Origin: Craspedostauros australis
Lineage: Eukaryota > Bacillariophyta > Bacillariophyceae > Mastogloiales > Achnanthaceae
Length of the DNA: 64,000 bases
Direction: 5' to 3'
Assembly (NCBI GenBank): GCA_026770025.1
Contig: JAMXDE010000004.1
Span: 1,054,001-1,118,000 of the forward strand
Shown: positions 38,644 through 50,326 of the stretch, in pieces
How the letters are laid out: every line of letters begins with the position of its first letter
Position numbering within the stretch: position 1 is the stretch's first letter
The notes under the pieces: generated by a model
What the model saw: only the letters and a program-made list of their open reading frames with translations
Databases searched by the model: none
What the model was told of the DNA's origin: nothing
Translations under genes and position numbers: made by a program

Positions 38644-41600
38644 CTACTGATCCTTCTTCATGAGCTCGATCTGCCACTTGGTCGGATAATGCTTGACGAT
38701 GCTGTAGATTGGGCGTGCGCCTGCGAATGGCTTGTCCGCATCGAGATGCTCGACCTCGATCTTCCGACCGTTGGGGCCGACCGCAACCCTGTCAGAGTTC
38801 TCCACATAGTCTTCGTGTTCGGCTATCGTCGTGAGGTTGCGGGTGTTGATGGTTATCCTCTTCTTACGCCGCAGGGACTTGTGCGGGATGTCGAAGATGA
38901 GATTGTAGTAGTCGTAGCTCTTGGCGGGATCATTCCAGCCGATCATGCCTTGGTCGATGTTGTCGATGTCGCACGCCAAGAATGGGAACGGATTGCCGAC
39001 CAGCTTTATTTGTGGGACGAAGGCATAGATCTCTGGGTTAGAACTGAAGTCGATGTGCTGGCTGCTTCCCTCCGGCTGTTGAAGACAGAACAAAGAAACC
39101 CAGCAAGGTGCATCGATTCCACGACGATACCAGGCAACGCAGTGCGGATTGTCGATCGTATTAGGTATGTTGCAGCACAGTGCGGCGCAGTGCAGTCCAG
39201 TGTATCGGCAGGACGAGCATTGTCGAAGTATTCCCCGAAGAAATAATGTGGAAGAGTAGAGAACAGAGCCAATTTCGTGGGGAACGGCAGGTAAAGGTGA
39301 GTGCCATGTCATGTAGAGTGTAGTTGTATTCGTGCGACACAACAATTGGTTCCGTTGTTCCATGTCTGTCGTTCCTGACCCATTATTCGACTGCGGTCCA
39401 TGCACAAACATGATCCATTGTATGATGGAACTGCAGAATCCGCGCTATTCCACAGCATACTCTTCCCACAATATTGCGACGTACCTCATATGTGCCAATA
39501 AAGATGGAGATGAAGTAGTCATATGATCGCTTGCCGAAGTAGGTGATGATGAACAGGATGATCAGCACAAATGAGAACCATCCGTACAGATCAGTCAGAT
39601 CTTCTTGGAACTCGGTCATCCATTTCACGTCGCTCGCGTCGGCGCGGGCAATCCATGCCGGGCTGTTGGTTTGGATTCGGGACGTTGATGGAAATGGGAA
39701 GAATTTGAAGCCTTGCCAGCTTTGATCGCAGTAGATGAACTCCTCATCCTCCACCACTTCCACCGGATCCGGAAAGCAGAAATCATTATTGTTGCACACG
39801 TTGGTGTACGTCCCGCTGAAGCCGGTGGCAGGATTCGACGGTGGTACGCACAAGTTGTCGTATGGGAACTGGAGAAAGGCGAATGCGGACGTGACAGCGT
39901 AGGCCAGCAAAGCTCCGGTGAAGAAGTACTGGCGGCTGAATTCCGCAAGCTGGCTTCCGATGGAAGGTGTCCAGCCCCAAATCCTCATGAGGCAGTACTT
40001 GTCCACCATGTATTGAAAGAAGAGGATGACTGCGCCGAAGAAGAAGCCAGCTGGGAACACCGCGGAATAGAAGAAGCACACGAAGAGGACCTTTGTGAAA
40101 TCTGTGTAGCGTTCGCCGAGGTTGTAGAAGGTTCCCTGAAAGCTGAGGTTCATGCCTTCCTGTGTCATTGCGCGCGGTGCCAAGATGTGCTTCTTGAGGT
40201 TGGACATGATGTCGATCATTCGCAGCAAAGGTGCGAGCCAGACATCGGAGAGCAGGATGGCGTAGATGGTTGGGATCATATCCGTCTTCTCGTCTCCCAA
40301 GGTGGACGTGAACGGCGTGATGACCTGCACGAGGATTGCAGACAGCATCCAACGGAAAAGCGTAATTTTGAGATACAGCGATGCCTGGTTGCTTCCCTCA
40401 GTCGAATGGCGCTCGAAGATCATGGCGATCTTAATGACGACGGGAATTATCGAGTTCCAAATGGTGGTGAGCGGACCGGAGAGGAATGGACCGACGGTGG
40501 CGCGTGCCCCGTTGATGGAAACTGATGCGATGCCCACCAGACCGATAGTGATGAAAAATGTGATGACTCTTGCAACGATCTTGTACGTAGATGATGCAGA
40601 GAGATCGAGCCACCGGACAGCATCCGGCTCCGGCGGTTCGCGGACATTCAGGACGCGGTCACGGAAGATGGTGCCTGGCGCGAGAGCGCTGGTGTTGTTC
40701 ATTCGGATGTTGACCTTGCCGGTCGTGAGGGCGGATAATGCGGCGCGCTGTCCCTCCTCGGTTTCGAAGGTGACGTAGACGGCAGTCGCATCGTACTTTT
40801 CCTCCTGTAGTTCTTTGATCTCATCAGTGAGCGTGGCGACCTTCTCTACCAAAACATGAGGCTCGAGGAACATGTTGAAGACTCTGAGAATTGGGAAGAC
40901 GCAGCAGTTGAGGAAGCCGCCGATGATGCCGACCTCCTCCTCGTTCTGTTCGCGTTGGTAGAGGTCGATCGCCACGCGCACGGCACTCTCATCGTCGAGG
41001 TCGACGGACTTGGGTAGGATGATCCTGAGCTGGTTTCGGAAGGTGCGGCGAGCGATGAGCTTGCGGATGAGCTGTTCGTTGTTCAAGGCGATCGTGACGC
41101 AGGTGACCTGGGTGTAGCTGTACTGGTCGAAGAAGGCTCTCCATTCGTCGATGTCCAATGCATCGGGCGGTGGGTTAGTGACCATGACGGAGTAGTCGGT
41201 GGTGGTGACCTTGTCCTCATCGAATCGGATTTCCCGCAAGCGCAGGTAGTACGAGAATATCCCCACGGTGATGATGAGGAAGATGAGGGTGGCGAAGTTG
41301 ACGTATCCCGTTTCCTCCTTTGCTCCGGGACAGAAGTTACGCAAGACGAGTTGCAGCGTCTCGCCGGAGGGGCTGGTGCCTGTCGCGAATCGTTGCTTGT
41401 CCCTGTCCCAGTCGCTTGGGTTGCAGTCACTGCAGATCGTCGTTCGTTTGTTCGTCATGTGTTGTTGCGGTTGGGTTTGCGGTTGGTTGGTTTGGTTCAA
41501 TGTGGGTGAGTGGGTGGTTGAGCGGAGAGTTGGAACATGGAGTAATTGCATGGTATTTCTGATGATGCAGGTCGAGCGCATGCCGAAAGACGACCGTCGC

Positions 41601-42616
41601 GGCAACGAAGGAAAAGGTGCAGCCCGGCATCGTTCTTCAGCATGCGACAAAGCTTCCTCGTAGGTGGAGCATGCGAGACAGACATGATGCAAGCAAGAAA
41701 GCAAGCAAGCGCAGATGAAGGCAACTCACCGACACACAACCCATCGGGTGTTGGAACAAATGGCGGAACCCTTCAGGAGTTCGAATGAGGAATCGAGCTG
41801 CGTGTCGCCTCTGTATTTTGATGAGTTGTAGAAGTCGATGGCGAAGATATTGATCAAGCCAGCGAGGAGCATGATGAAGGCAAAGAAGCGCAGGCTGATA
41901 AAGTAGAGGTCCACGCCTGTGCCCCATTCGATGAGGGAGGCCTGCGGCGTGCGCATGGGACTGTAGAGTTCCGTTTCTTGGTCGTGCTCACCCGGTTCGC
42001 ACCGACGCATTACGCTGGATGCCTGACCATCACCGACGAAGTGGCGCGGCAGCGTGACGTGCTCGTAGTACGCCCATGCCTTCGACAGCGATGGTCCATT
42101 CTCTCGCTTTGGGAAGTACCAACGTTTCTGCGGTGTTGCATCGTGTTGCAGGGATGGAAGTTGCGGGCGGTGGTCATATGCATATTGTCGTTGATGTTGA
42201 TGTCGACGTTAATGGAGACGTTAATGTGAGCAAGAGTATGTTGTGAACATGGTGGCTGTTGTGCACGCTTCCATCCAAATCCACACCTAAATAGACACCT
42301 AAATACACATCCAAATACACATCCAAATACACATCCAAGTCCACATCCACACGAATGCACACACACTTACATTCATGAGGACATTCTCCACGAACATTCT
42401 GGACAGCGTCTTCTTGGACAACTTATCCGCATCCGCAAACTCCTGCAGGATGGCATCGGCCTCTTCCTCCGTGACGCGTTCGCCCTGGAAGGTTGCGGCG
42501 CGCGTCGAGCCAAAGACCTGCGATGGTCGCTTGGCCGTGACCAGCAGCGGTCTGTGGCTGATGTCCGGGCTGCTGGCTTGCCGCTGCATCTTGTTGGATT
42601 GGTCTGGATCTTCCAT
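38644..42616 (-). CDS. OSCA/CSC1/TMEM63-like (DUF221) membrane protein
   Basis: Four exons, complement(38644..39075, 39485..41429, 41730..42127, 42371..42616), join in frame to 1006 residues. All introns are GT-AG (409, 300 and 243 bp). The N-terminal exon is hydrophilic. Exon 2 brings KRWYFPKRENGPSLSKAWAY and the first membrane helix (LYFISLRFFAFIMLLAGL). Exon 3 has a second helix, a cytosolic RRM-like region (AVYVTFETEEGQRAAL) and at least six more helices, in the order seen in DUF221 channels (for example PTIYAILLSDVWLAPLLR and DFTKVLFVCFFYSAVFPAG). Exon 4 is a cytosolic tail. OSCA/TMEM63 proteins are mechanosensitive or osmosensitive cation channels; some relatives are scramblases. Family placement is by pattern and the sequence is divergent. 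The ATG at 42616 has a good context (ACCATGGAAG). Confidence 0.72.
42283..42350. repeat. 12-bp tandem repeat in intron 1
   Basis: About five copies of AATACACATCCA-like units near the donor end of the first intron of the DUF221 gene. Likely length-variable. Confidence 0.7.
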
Positions 42617-43734
42617 GGTCTCTTTGTTCGTTGTCGGGTGCGGTCTGTTTGTTGTCTGATTATGCCTCTTGGAGTGTTGACTCTTTCCTGACTTCTTCCT
42701 CACTTCTTCCTGACTTCGTCTTGTTCCTGTTCTTCTCCTTGATCCCTTCCGTCCTCTTGTTTGATCTCAGAACTCAAATCAACCAAAGATCACAGGATCG
42801 CAGGACCAGAGGGCAGGCAGGCAGCAGATCAGATCCTTCTCTTGCTCCAAGTCGTGCCTGCTATTCTTGCACCGTTGATGTCGTTGATGGCGTCGATGCC
42901 GTGAGTGCCGTCGATGCCGTTGATGCTGGTATTGCTCTTGTTCGTGTCTGTGTTCACGACCACAGAGGTCAATGGTCGACTCCCTGATTCGTGGCAGCCG
43001 CAGCGATGCTGATTCTGATGTCGATGGTGATGGTGATGTTTGATCTCTTCTTGGCAGTCTTGGTGAGGTTCTGCTCCATCCCCTTGGCTGGGAGCGTGCA
43101 GAGAGGTCGGTTTGTTTGCCGCAACGCGTGCGATACTTGTAGCTCGTGGAGCACGGCGTTCGAATCCTCCCAGATGCGAACTGTCGCTGCTTCACACGCA
43201 CAGTTCCCAAATCTTCACGACAAAATCGAGTTCTTTGGTGCCAAACACCGTTGTGCGAACGTGGTGCCGCGAAGGCCGTCTGCTTCGGCGGAAATGGACT
43301 CAATGTCGCACAAGATGTCTTATGCGACGTCTCATTGGTCCACTCAAACACGACAGAGTTCACTCCGACCAATGCCGTGAACAAAATCTGCCACCACCAC
43401 AAACGTGGAAAGCAAAAATCACAAACCGCAACACAGAAACGGAAGCTGATCCGTCCACAAAACTGCACACACCCTCTTCAACATCATTCCCGACACACAA
43501 GAGAAGAGAAACAGCCATTCGATCGATCAACGGCAGTGAACCAGTATCCGGCAGCGGCAATTGCATACTCTCCTCTGCACACTCGTATCTTCTCGAACAG
43601 AGCTCCCGTATCAACCCTCTCCATCGAAGCCACCGATTATACTTCCAACTCTTTCATTGTGCAGGAGAGCCATACATTGTGCGAGCACTGCAGTTAGTAC
43701 AAGTATTATACATCCGAGTGCGAGCAAATCCACC
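42617..43734. other. Divergent promoter region (DUF221 / M50-like)
   Basis: About 1.1 kb between divergent starts. The near-start part of the DUF221 leader is AAC/CAA-rich. A GTTCGAATCC box at about 43158 was checked as a tRNA B box and did not fit a cloverleaf. No gene was found. Confidence 0.5.
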
Positions 43735-44739
43735 ATGCTGAAGTGCCTGGTACCAATCGGATCCTGGACGGTGGAAGGGCAATCGGACTACATCCATCCG
43801 CTTTTCTTCGTCCACCTCCTCGCGCAGGTCATCAATGCGACGATCCAGCACAAGGATGAGCAGCTGTACTTGACCTACATCATCCTCCTGCATGGTCCCA
43901 TCCTGCTCGTCGCCATGGCCATCAACCAGATGGCGCACGTCCTCATGGCCAAGCGTGTCGGTGCCACGTTGTCGCCCATCGTCCTCTTCCCATCCGGTGG
44001 AGACACGGTGCACACCACCACCTCGCTGAGCGACGAGGTCAAGGTCGCCGCCACGGGTCCCATCAGCCATGCCATCCAGGCCGTCTTCTGGCTCCTCCTC
44101 TACATCATCTTCTCGGGCGCCGCCTTCGATGAGACCCTCACGGACGGCGTCACGACCATGGACTCCTTCAACACGCTGCTGCAGAACCTCTGCGCCCAGG
44201 CCATGTACATCAACATCAACATCATGGCGATCAACCTCATCGACTCCGCCTTCCCTTCTGACGCAGCATCCCTCGTCGCGGCCGCCCTCATCACCTGCTT
44301 TCCATCGTCGAGCCTGCGATCCGTCGCCTTCCTCACTGACATATGGGGATCCCTCATGTGCATCATCCTCACTGTCGTCGGCATCCGCGAGACGTTCTGG
44401 GATGATGGCAACGGCATCGGCGTCTTTCATCTCTGCGTCTTTCCAGTGCTGCTGCTGCAGTGCATTCGGCGGCTGTGGAGCCTGAAGAATGGAGAAGGCG
44501 CCATCAACCATCCCGTCGTGGGTCGCAAGTGCTTTCAACAGAAGGAAGATGATGTCAACAAACCCTACGATTACAATGAAACGTCGATGCGCAGCGTCAA
44601 GCAGCAGGAGAAGGATCGACGACGAGATTCGGAGGACTACAATCATGCTGGTGGCAATAACGGTGGAGATGATGCTGATGATCAGACGGAAGATGGCGAG
44701 GCTGGTGACGAGAGAGTCAAGAATATCGAGCTGGTATAG
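43735..44739 (+). CDS. M50/site-2-protease-like membrane protein, catalytically degenerate
   Basis: 334 residues from the ATG at 43735 (CCACCATGC). About six membrane segments precede a hydrophilic acidic tail of about 85 residues. The layout follows M50 proteases of the cyanobacterial/plastid type: a helix ending in what should be HExxH, then LSPIVLFPSGG, then EVKVAATGPISHAIQAV, and a second motif AINLIDSAFPSDAAS in place of the NxxPxxPLDGG region. The zinc motif reads NQMAH (64-68), so the first histidine and the glutamate are absent. Asp176 is kept. The enzyme should therefore be inactive as a metalloprotease. Related pseudoproteases act as regulators or chaperones in membranes; a role here is inferred. 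No plastid signal was seen. Confidence 0.68.
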   Translation: MLKCLVPIGSWTVEGQSDYIHPLFFVHLLAQVINATIQHKDEQLYLTYIILLHGPILLVAMAINQMAHVLMAKRVGATLSPIVLFPSGGDTVHTTTSLSDEVKVAATGPISHAIQAVFWLLLYIIFSGAAFDETLTDGVTTMDSFNTLLQNLCAQAMYININIMAINLIDSAFPSDAASLVAAALITCFPSSSLRSVAFLTDIWGSLMCIILTVVGIRETFWDDGNGIGVFHLCVFPVLLLQCIRRLWSLKNGEGAINHPVVGRKCFQQKEDDVNKPYDYNETSMRSVKQQEKDRRRDSEDYNHAGGNNGGDDADDQTEDGEAGDERVKNIELV

Positions 44740-45323
44740 CGCAGCTGTATGCGCGCATGCCATCCGCTCCTTCTTGTCACATTTCAACGGTCACAGCACA
44801 GCGGTGTAGTGCGCGGAATTCGATGTCGTCAAGATGGAGCGACTCCAGGATGATTCAGTGGTCAGTGCGATACCATTGCATTGACACACACACACACCTC
44901 TGTGATATTCATGACAGGCTCTTCCTTCTCTACTTTATTATATATGTAAAATGCAAATCAATAGGTGAAGTTTCCAGTGCTCTGTTCTACTCCATTATCG
45001 GCGAGTCGATTGAATGAAGTTGCGTATGACAACCAAGCCGCACAGATACGAGGAGTGAACAGCATGCGAAAATCTATTCCGCCGCTTCGCGCTAGTTCGT
45101 GCCAGTCACGCGTGGCGTCATAAAACGTGATACGATGTCACTCATCATCCATTCAACTTTTGGCGCCAACCTCCCATCATCCATCACATCAATCAACGAT
45201 CAAGGTTCGAAGTTCATGCAAGTGCTACACTCGTACGAGCGCAAAGATGAGGGACATCAAGCATCCACCACTCTTCATTCCAAATAATCTACTACACCTC
45301 CAAGCACAGCACAACACATCACA
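44740..45323. other. Intergenic, promoter of the MYND gene
   Basis: About 580 bp. It has a (CA) run near 44882-44898 and a TTTTGGCGCCA E2F-like core at about 45157-45167, and ends in a CA-rich leader (AGCACAGCACAACACATCACA). Confidence 0.5.
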
Positions 45324-47242
45324 ATGAGCATCTCCGTCATCCTCATCCCGCACCACGACTCCAAACCATTGCAAACGCATCATGTTGATTGGAACGAGGA
45401 CAGCCAATCCTTCGCACAGAACATCACATCCCTCATCCGGCAGCCGTTCTACCTCGAGACGCCCTTGCTGCGACCACGCTCCGATGGCACCGCCGGACTC
45501 TACGCCTACCACAACAACCCACAACGCCGCAGATCCTGCCCCAACGTGCGGGCCACGCGATTGGCAATGGCGTGCGGATTGTTCGCGCACCGATTCTGGG
45601 CCGACGTGCTCATCGTGCGTTCCACGGGCGGTCGGTGGCAGTCGTTGGCGATGTCAGAGATTCATGCTGCGGCGACGGTGTCATTTGATTTACGGCGGGA
45701 TGGATCGGATGAGACGCCAGCTCCAGAATGGCTGCTGGATGCAGCGCGTCAGAACTATCAAGACGGCGGGGCCTTGCAAAAGATCGCTTCCGTCATGATG
45801 AGCGAGAATGCTGTGTCCGATGAAGACGAAGACGAAGACGAACAAGATGGCAGTGACGATAGCGATAACACCGGTGATGAAGATGATAAGGATGAAGGGC
45901 AGCAACCAAGCCGTGATGAATCAGCCCAAGCGAAAGAGGACACAAACGACAACCATTTCATCGCCAAAGCCACGCTCTGTCTGCACTGCCGGGGACCATC
46001 ATCCAACAGCTGCGCATGTGACGGTGCTTACTTTTGTGCACCACCAGCATCGTGCCAGGAGATTGCGTGGGCGCATCGATGCCAATGTGATACGTGGAAG
46101 ATCTACACCAGTCATCGAACGACGCTATCCACCTTTCACGGTTTGGGAGATTGGCAGCGACTTCTTGTGGAGCCGCAATTTCAAGTCAGCGAACAGCCGT
46201 ACAGCGACTTCCTGCTCAATGCTGTTGGCGTGAAGGAAGATGCATCATCTTGGTGGACGACCGAAATGGGTGGATGGAGCGGTGGCCAAAGCACCAGCGC
46301 ATCAACGGTCGATGCGACGCGCAGATTGACATACCGCGAAGGCTTCTCACCGATCAAAGACATCCCACCGCAACGCAGACCAACGCAGGATGAGCGCAGT
46401 GCTGATGGTACGCTGCTACAATCATGGCAAGAGTACTACGAGTTGCGTAAGCTTTCACCCTCCAGCCCAGTGGCATTGCTGTGCACATTCCCCTTGACGA
46501 TCTACTACGGTATCATGCGGTATGCGCAGGCAGCCATGACCGTTAGTCAGATGCTGCGTCGGTCCATGCGGGTGCATGTTGTGGGGGCGGAAAAGGAATT
46601 GAATTTCTTGGATCTCTTTGCGGAGGTTGGCTTCTTGTTGCCAGAGTTCATTCAGGTGAGTCGGTGGGTGGAATACAATCCTGTTGAATGGATGCCCTGT
46701 CGATCTGTAATGATCCTCTCACCATCGTGCTTTCACGATGTACGTCGTTGAATTTCGACACATTCTCAACATGACGACCACAGGTCGAGCTGGTCTTCAT
46801 CGTGCGAGAGGATATGCTGCCAGACAAATGCAAAGAATCGGCCTCCGATGATGCGCGTTTCGCTCTGAAGGAACGGCTGACCGACAATCTGAGAGTCGGC
46901 GTCGTGGCAGGAACGTACGGTGATTCGTTAGATCCCAACTTTGATGTTGGTAGCGGGCCACCCGATGTGGTCATGGCGCTCAACGCCGGTCTGTTCGCGT
47001 ATCCCAGCTGGCGGACTGTCGTGACGTATTTGCATGACCATCCCAACGTCGTCGGGGTTTTCACGGATTACAATGAGTACAGCGGGGTGAACTGCGCCAG
47101 CCTGGGAGGTCCCAAATCCAGGGAGAGCTTGGAAATGAACCCCTTTCGACAACCAAGAGCAATGCCAGTCTACAGCATGAATCTGCCCCAATTCAGCAAC
47201 GGGTTCTTCTACGTATTCAACGAGCAGGAGGATATAGACTAA
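45324..47242 (+). CDS. MYND zinc-finger, MSS51-like protein
   Basis: Two exons, 45324..46655 and 46784..47242, give 596 residues. The intron is 128 bp (GTGAGT to CACAG, phase 0). A MYND-like finger lies at about 219-262: CLHCRG, SCACDGAYFC, then CQEIAWAHRCQC, with spacing somewhat unlike the standard one. The C-terminal 200 residues match the domain that follows the finger in MSS51/ZMYND17-type proteins: FPLTIYYGI, VHVVGAEKEL, FAEVGFLLPEFIQ across the splice, and VELVFIV. An acidic Asp/Glu run (about 165-195) precedes the finger. Yeast Mss51 controls mitochondrial COX1 translation. Many unrelated proteins share this C-terminal domain, so that function should not be transferred. The ends agree well with a leader rich in ACA. 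Confidence 0.78.
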
Positions 47243-47404
47243 CGATGGTAGGCATGCTGGCACCCATGAACACACCATTCGGATGACTCGTAGTGATGCT
47301 TTCAACTTCTCCCGCTCCATATTCATCTGTTGTTGTTCTCCAATGTATAATAGTATCGTAGAGCGTTCAAGCCACCACCAAACTAACCATATTCAATGAG
47401 ATGA

Positions 47405-48370
47405 TCAAGGCTCCATGTCTTTGCCTTCGTCATCGGCAGCGTCCATGTCCGCGCTTGCGGGTGCTGCATCATCTTCTTCCCCTTTCTGCGACGCCATGTC
47501 GTCGGCATCATCTGCATTTGCTTCATCGTCTTCGTCTTCTTCTTCAACGTTGGATCCCTCTTCCTCATTCGTTTGGGCTTTCTCATTGTCGTTGTCACCC
47601 GCGGCTGCGTCCACATCCATGGCATCTGCTTTGCTCTCCTCCTCTTCGCCTGATTTGGAGGTCGCGGCCGCCGCAGCTGCTTCGTCTTCGGCCTCCTTCT
47701 TGGCGGTAGCCGCCTTGAGCTTGGCTTCCTTCTTGGTCTTCTCATTCTCGCGGTAGAGCTCCAAGAAGGCTTTCAACTCGGGCGTGAACTCATCGAATTC
47801 CAGTTCCTGGGGTTATCGTCCATTAGAATGGCAGTGTTTTGTTTTTGTTGATGGTGATAGTGATGACGAGATAGAGTGATGAGCCGGTGGTGACGGAGGC
47901 AAAACTGAAAGAACAGAACTGCGATGAAGTATTATTCTATCGTACTCCGTCACACTTTTCGCATTGATGCACCAGCAACAAAGACAAACAAGGCACATGC
48001 AGGCGCGTTTACTGCAATCCAACTCACTCACCTTGACCGCCGCTAGAACATCGTTCGCCGTGATCGTTTGCCTCCGATTCTCCCTCGCATAGTCATTGGC
48101 GCATGCTGTGAGATAGATGATGAAGATGCCGCTGGCTCTGGCGAATGCGGAGGAGGCATCCTTGCCCACCGCCGTGGCCTTGGGCAAGGAGTTCTTGAGG
48201 ATCCTTCGCACGCAGGCCAGCGGTGGTTCGAATTCCACGGCGGAGGGAATGCCTTCCTTGGGTTGCGCTGCTGCGGATGCTGATGTGGATGCTGGCGCGT
48301 CGCCGTTGGTGTCATTCTGCGTCGTGGCGTCGTTCTCCTCCATCGCGGTGTCTGTCTTGGGATCCGCCAT
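47405..48370 (-). CDS. POLE3: DNA polymerase epsilon subunit 3 (POLE3/DPB4/CHRAC17)
   Basis: Two exons, complement(47405..47806, 48032..48370), give 246 residues. The intron is 225 bp, starting GTGAGT and ending CCCCAG. The histone fold runs from about 45 to 125: CVRRILKNSLP, ASSAFARASGIFIIYLTACAND, RQTITANDVLAAVK, then across the splice ELEFDEFTPELKAFLEL. This matches POLE3/Dpb4, the histone-fold partner of POLE4 in DNA polymerase epsilon and in CHRAC-type remodelers. The C-terminal 90 residues are an Ala/Glu/Asp-rich acidic tail, longer than in most relatives. An E2F-like site lies about 240 bp upstream (48611-48618). Confidence 0.9.
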
Positions 48371-48836
48371 ATTTGCCGATGCTGTCGTCGATTCTGTGAT
48401 GGAATGTGGCTATGTCGCAATGTGAGTAAGAATGAGGCCTTCTCCTTGGAGAGCAATAGAGTAGTAGAGCAGTCGAGTAGTAGAGCAATAGTACTCGTAT
48501 GGCCGTGGCGATTGAGCAGGTCGGATACGAGTGTGTTTTTGTGTTCAGCGTTGCCCGAATTGTCGACGAAGCGCATTTCGCCATGGTCAACGCGTTGTGT
48601 TTCGCGCAGATTTGGCGCGCAAATTTGAAATCGGATGAAGGACAGTCGCAACTGATGTCGAAGAAATGATTTGAACGAAGTTGGCTGCATTCAACGATCG
48701 ATGCACGAGCACCGGTACGACTATGTGCCAAATATAATAGCTACGTGTACTCGCACCAGCACTCTCGCACCTTCAACAATGTATCCACCAATGGTGACAC
48801 ACTCCACAAATAACGCATCGTGTAGTATCCGGCGGT
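48371..48836. other. Promoter of POLE3 and 3' flank of the YchJ-like gene
   Basis: About 465 bp. A TTTGGCGCGCAAA E2F-like site is listed separately. Otherwise nothing recognised. Confidence 0.5.
48611..48618. promoter_or_regulatory. E2F-like core upstream of POLE3
   Basis: TTTGGCGC within TTTGGCGCGCAAATTT, about 240 bp upstream of the POLE3 ATG. It fits the E2F consensus TTTSSCGC. Confidence 0.42.
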
Positions 48837-49646
48837 TTACTTCTCAGCCTTAACGGCATCTCCTTCTGCTTGAGTGATCACTTCCTCTTTTGCATCCCCA
48901 TCCGCATCCTCAACCTCAACTTCTACGGTCGCGTTTACCGGCACCGACCCCGGCACAGGCTCAATCTTGCCGTCCAGATAGAGCCACCCGCCATGCGTCT
49001 TGGCCCGCTCGAAGGACGAGACCTCCATGAACCCCGTGCGCTCCTGCGAATCGCGCTGCACGAGCTCCGCGATGAACCGCACCGTGGCCTTGTCGTCGGC
49101 ATCGTTATATTCCTCATCGACGATGGTGCACTTGGTCAGCTCAAAGTTGTCGTACATGTTGGTCTTAATGGTCTCCTTCCAGTGCGCCATGTCCGTCTCG
49201 AAATTCTTGTTGAGCGGATGCGTCGAGGCGATGATGAAATCGACCTGGCGTTTGGCGTAGGCCGAATAGCGCGCCCTCACGATCTGTTCGGCCGTGGCCG
49301 ATTTGTAGGCGTTGACGTCGGTGTGGATCTTGCCGCAGCATTTGCCGTAGACCTCCTCGCTGCCGCACGGACACGTCTCGAGGACGGCGCCGCCAAAGGT
49401 GGTGGCCTTCTTGTTGCTGTAGCTCTTGGATTTGGAGGAAGACTTCTTTTTCTTTTTGGCGTGCAACGAGAAATCGAATGGCGCCGATGTGGTTGATATA
49501 GGCTGTGGTGGTGCTGGTGCTGTTTGTGACAGCCTCGATGATGTACTTCCTGATGTTGGGACGAGCGGGGTTGGTTGGAAGCACCTGACGAGGTTGCTGC
49601 CGCTGGCAGCCAACGCAAGCAGAAGGCCGATCACAGTCGCATTCAT
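48837..49646 (-). CDS. Plastid-targeted YchJ-like (UPF0225) SEC-C protein
   Basis: A single exon of 269 residues. A signal peptide of about 22 residues ends before Phe23 (RCFQPT), then a Ser/Thr/Pro-rich stretch and a Lys/Ser-rich stretch complete a bipartite plastid signal. The mature part has a SEC-C zinc motif (CPCGSEEVYGKCCG) followed directly by the NTF2-like domain of bacterial YchJ (SATAEQIVRARYSAYA, then DFIIASTHP). The zinc cysteines are intact. YchJ itself has no firm function. The C-terminal 30 residues are acidic and not conserved. The ATG at 49646 is the first in the frame and opens the signal peptide. Confidence 0.83.
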   Translation of the reverse strand: MNATVIGLLLALAASGSNLVRCFQPTPLVPTSGSTSSRLSQTAPAPPQPISTTSAPFDFSLHAKKKKKSSSKSKSYSNKKATTFGGAVLETCPCGSEEVYGKCCGKIHTDVNAYKSATAEQIVRARYSAYAKRQVDFIIASTHPLNKNFETDMAHWKETIKTNMYDNFELTKCTIVDEEYNDADDKATVRFIAELVQRDSQERTGFMEVSSFERAKTHGGWLYLDGKIEPVPGSVPVNATVEVEVEDADGDAKEEVITQAEGDAVKAEK

Positions 49647-50326
49647 ATTTGCACGTATTTTTTATGGCACAAGTATTCCGCTGGTTTCTGTTGTGATAGC
49701 ACACTGTATGAGTACGGTACAATGTTACTGATCTATTCGGGCGGTGTACAACAGTTGGGTGTGCTGGTACTATGAGTATGTGTGGAGATGCATGTTGCGC
49801 ATCAGGTCCCTTGGCACTTCGGAGGCCTCCGATCATGGTTTCTTCTCTTGGCACTTCACACAACGACCATTGCATCAACATGACGTGATGTCTCCCAGAA
49901 TCACGTCTTTTGGATGGATGTGGTCAGTCACGAGAGAAGTCGCACCCGTGATTCGACCCTTTCACTTTCGCAACAACCGTTATTATAGCGTTAGGTTCAA
50001 CACACTTGAATGTTATAGTCACGACTAACTCGATTACACGCGGAGAAATTGAGTGCGGTTGAGGTGACGTATCAGCGTCATCACGATGCGCATCACCTCT
50101 CCTCGCGAACATAAATTCAAATACTCCACCATCATCCGAAGTGATCGTCGTTGGTCATTGGCGGCCCCCACGATTCGCGTTGAACGAGATCTCGATTCCT
50201 CACAACCACAAACACAGCCACAATCACAAACGCAACATTTTTGCAAGACAACAACGATAGACACTCCCAAAGATCCATCATACGTTGCAACAATACATGC
50301 CATACTCAGCCACAACATCACTCACG
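49647..50326. other. Divergent promoter region (YchJ-like / coiled coil)
   Basis: About 680 bp between divergent starts. The right end is a CA-rich leader with CACAACCACAAACACAG units. Nothing else was seen. Confidence 0.55.

Noticed and set aside
43100-43180. GTTCGAATCC box considered as a tRNA gene
   Set aside because: No pairing T-stem, no A box at the right distance and no acceptor stem.
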